Part shown: one piece after another, positions 5,505 through 6,795 of the stretch | How positions within the stretch are numbered: position 1 is the first letter of the stretch | Layout: every line of letters starts with the position of its first letter | Origin: Oscillospiraceae bacterium | Lineage (GTDB): Bacteria > Bacillota_A > Clostridia > Oscillospirales > Oscillospiraceae | Reading direction: 5' to 3' | Length of the DNA: 6,795 nt | Assembly (NCBI GenBank): GCA_017411665.1 | Contig: JAFQPT010000273.1 | Coordinates: 1-6,795 of the forward strand | The notes under the pieces: generated by a model | Told to the model about the DNA's origin: nothing | Seen by the model: only the letters and a program-made list of their open reading frames with translations | Database searches by the model: none | Position numbers and translations under genes: made by a program

Positions 5505-6653
5505 ATGTCAAAAGAACTGATTCGTCTCGTCGATTGTGGTATGAGATTTGACGGCGAGACGGTATTGGATAACATTAATCTCTACATTAATGACAGTGAG
5601 TTTCTGACCCTGCTGGGACCTTCCGGCTGCGGTAAAACAACCACGCTTCGAATCATCGGTGGATTCCTTACCCCCACAAACGGCGATGTTTTGTTTGACG
5701 GTGTCAGAATCAACGATGTACCTCCGCACAAGCGTCAGGTTAATACTGTATTCCAGAAATATGCACTATTCCCCCATCTGGATGTATACGACAACGTAGC
5801 CTTCGGTCTGAGACTGGTGCGACCTAAGCTCAGCAAGAAGGAGATTGACACACGTGTACTTGAAATGCTTGAAGTTGTTTCTCTCAAAGGCTTTGAACAC
5901 CGCAGTGTCAGTTCTCTTTCCGGCGGTCAGCAGCAGCGTGTAGCAATTGCACGCGCACTGGTAAACCGCCCCAAGGTACTGCTCCTGGACGAACCTCTTG
6001 CAGCACTGGACTTGCGTCTGCGCAAAGACATGCAGCAGGAACTGAAGCGTATACAGCAGCAGATGGGAATTACATTTATATACGTCACGCATGACCAGGA
6101 AGAAGCTCTGGCAATGTCTGATACCGTTGTTGTAATGGACGGCGGTAAGATTCAGCAGATTGGTTCTCCCGAAGCAATTTATAACGAACCGAAAAACGCC
6201 TTCGTTGCAGACTTTATCGGTGAAAGTAATATTGTTGACGGCATCATGCGCTCTGACTATATTGTTGAGATCAATGGCCGCAAGTTCCCTTGTCTTGACA
6301 AGGGCTTTGCACCCAATGAACCCGTCGACGTAGTCATCCGTCCCGAAGATATCGACATCGTTCCTCCCGAACAAGGCCAGCTGGTAGGTACTGTTACCAG
6401 TGTTACCTTTAAGGGCATGATGTATGACATCATTGTTGACTTCCGTGGCTTCAAGTGGCTGATTCAGACCACCGACCACAGTCCCGAAGGCGCTTCCATC
6501 GGCATCAAGATTGATCCCGACGGCATCCACATCATGAAGAAGAGCCATTACTCCGGTATGTTTGGCGACTACTCTTCTTTCTCCGAAGAATATGATGAAT
6601 TGGATGTTCCTGTGGTCGATCCTGAGGAAGAGGAGAGCGGCGATGAAGAATAA
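5505..6653 (+). CDS. potA: PotA, spermidine/putrescine ABC transporter ATP-binding protein
   Basis: 382 residues. The ATPase domain has Walker [10 protein letters not shown] (38-46), a Q-loop in [12 protein letters not shown] (Gln84), signature [15 protein letters not shown] (138-152), Walker B VLLLDEP (158-164) and switch HDQEEA (His196). All are intact. The C-terminal part (about 240-345) is the TOBE-type regulatory domain, with [10 protein letters not shown] as its usual mark. By family it powers polyamine import through PotB and PotC with the binding protein PotD, at the inner face of the membrane. The last 25 residues are strongly acidic ([17 protein letters not shown], then SGDEE), beyond the TOBE domain. 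Other substrates of this subfamily (putrescine only, iron, thiamine) cannot be fully excluded, but potB follows directly. An extended -10 promoter with a palindrome lies just upstream, so repression is possible. Confidence 0.94.
   Translation: MSKELIRLVDCGMRFDGETVLDNINLYINDSEFLTLLGPSGCGKTTTLRIIGGFLTPTNGDVLFDGVRINDVPPHKRQVNTVFQKYALFPHLDVYDNVAFGLRLVRPKLSKKEIDTRVLEMLEVVSLKGFEHRSVSSLSGGQQQRVAIARALVNRPKVLLLDEPLAALDLRLRKDMQQELKRIQQQMGITFIYVTHDQEEALAMSDTVVVMDGGKIQQIGSPEAIYNEPKNAFVADFIGESNIVDGIMRSDYIVEINGRKFPCLDKGFAPNEPVDVVIRPEDIDIVPPEQGQLVGTVTSVTFKGMMYDIIVDFRGFKWLIQTTDHSPEGASIGIKIDPDGIHIMKKSHYSGMFGDYSSFSEEYDELDVPVVDPEEEESGDEE
6631..6635 (+). promoter_or_regulatory. potB ribosome binding site inside potA
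   Basis: AGGAG with a 7-nt spacer before the potB ATG at 6643. It is embedded in the Glu codons of the acidic PotA tail, so one stretch serves as both coding sequence and initiation signal. Confidence 0.7.
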
Positions 6654-6795
6654 GCTCTATCACGCAGCCACACCTTACGTCATTTGGATGGCATTGTTTG
6701 TAGTTGCTCCCATTATCATGGTGGTTCTCTACGCATTTTCTTCCGCTGACGGTGGTTTTACCTTCGAAAACTTCACCCGTATGGGTGCATATGCA
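6643..6795 (+). CDS. potB: PotB, polyamine ABC transporter permease, N-terminal fragment (cut by window edge)
   Basis: 51 residues are present, starting [21 protein letters not shown] short basic start is followed by one hydrophobic segment (about 11-33: [20 protein letters not shown]), then [14 protein letters not shown], the pattern of the first membrane helix and following outer loop of PotB/PotC-like permeases. The ATG overlaps the last 11 bases of potA in another frame, so translation is probably coupled. The family permease is about 270-280 residues, so most lies beyond the window, where potC and potD would be expected. Assignment as PotB rather than PotC rests on gene order. Confidence 0.88.
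   Translation, partial: MKNKLYHAATPYVIWMALFVVAPIIMVVLYAFSSADGGFTFENFTRMGAYA

Noticed and set aside
5766..6548. A 260-codon open frame on the minus strand, opposite potA
   Set aside because: The potA frame carries all ABC motifs; the opposite frame has no ribosome binding site and no family features.
1..6795. Search for CRISPR repeats, tRNA or rRNA genes, insertion sequences, attachment sites, riboswitches
   Set aside because: No direct-repeat array, cloverleaf, transposase, or recognisable aptamer was seen. The leaders before yceD, rluA-like and potA are too short (about 18-24 nt) for a riboswitch.

Overview
The window reads as ordinary core chromosome from a low-to-moderate G+C Gram-positive anaerobe, most likely class Clostridia and probably Oscillospirales/Ruminococcaceae-like. 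This is inferred from the strong AGGAGG-type ribosome binding sites, the SigA-type TTGACA/TATAAT promoters, a TTG start codon, the Gram-positive form of YceD with a Cys-rich tail, and the DUF512 radical SAM gene beside der and plsY. No phage, transposon, CRISPR or RNA gene is visible. There is no gene-free stretch above 300 bases; the largest gaps are 4187-4385 and 5346-5504, and both hold promoters.

Left block, minus strand (4245 down to 1): a perfect consensus promoter (TTGACA, 17-nt spacer, TATAAT) drives yceD (DUF177) and rpmF (ribosomal protein L32). A hairpin with a short U-tract follows rpmF. Just past it come a DUF512 PDZ/radical SAM protein of unknown function, der (double GTPase for 50S ribosome assembly), plsY (acyl-phosphate:glycerol-3-phosphate acyltransferase), and the first 25 codons of a likely ABC transporter ATPase. 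From the DUF512 gene onward the genes are 12 nt apart, overlapping by 1 nt, and 21 nt apart, so they look like one operon. The hairpin may split it from yceD-rpmF or act as a partial terminator. The theme is ribosome assembly joined to phospholipid synthesis.

The divergent gap (4187-4385) carries the yceD promoter, a weaker possible second promoter on the same strand, and a TTGACA/GATAAT promoter on the plus strand.

Right block, plus strand: a monocistronic RluA-family pseudouridine synthase, read from a TTG start and closed by a strong intrinsic terminator. A new AT-rich promoter region follows, with a perfect inverted repeat over its -10 box. It drives potA (spermidine/putrescine ABC ATPase) and potB (permease, cut by the window end), which overlap by 11 nt.

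I did not find a clear undescribed system. The points most worth checking are the palindrome on the potA promoter, the hairpin between rpmF and the DUF512 gene, and the DUF512 enzyme itself.
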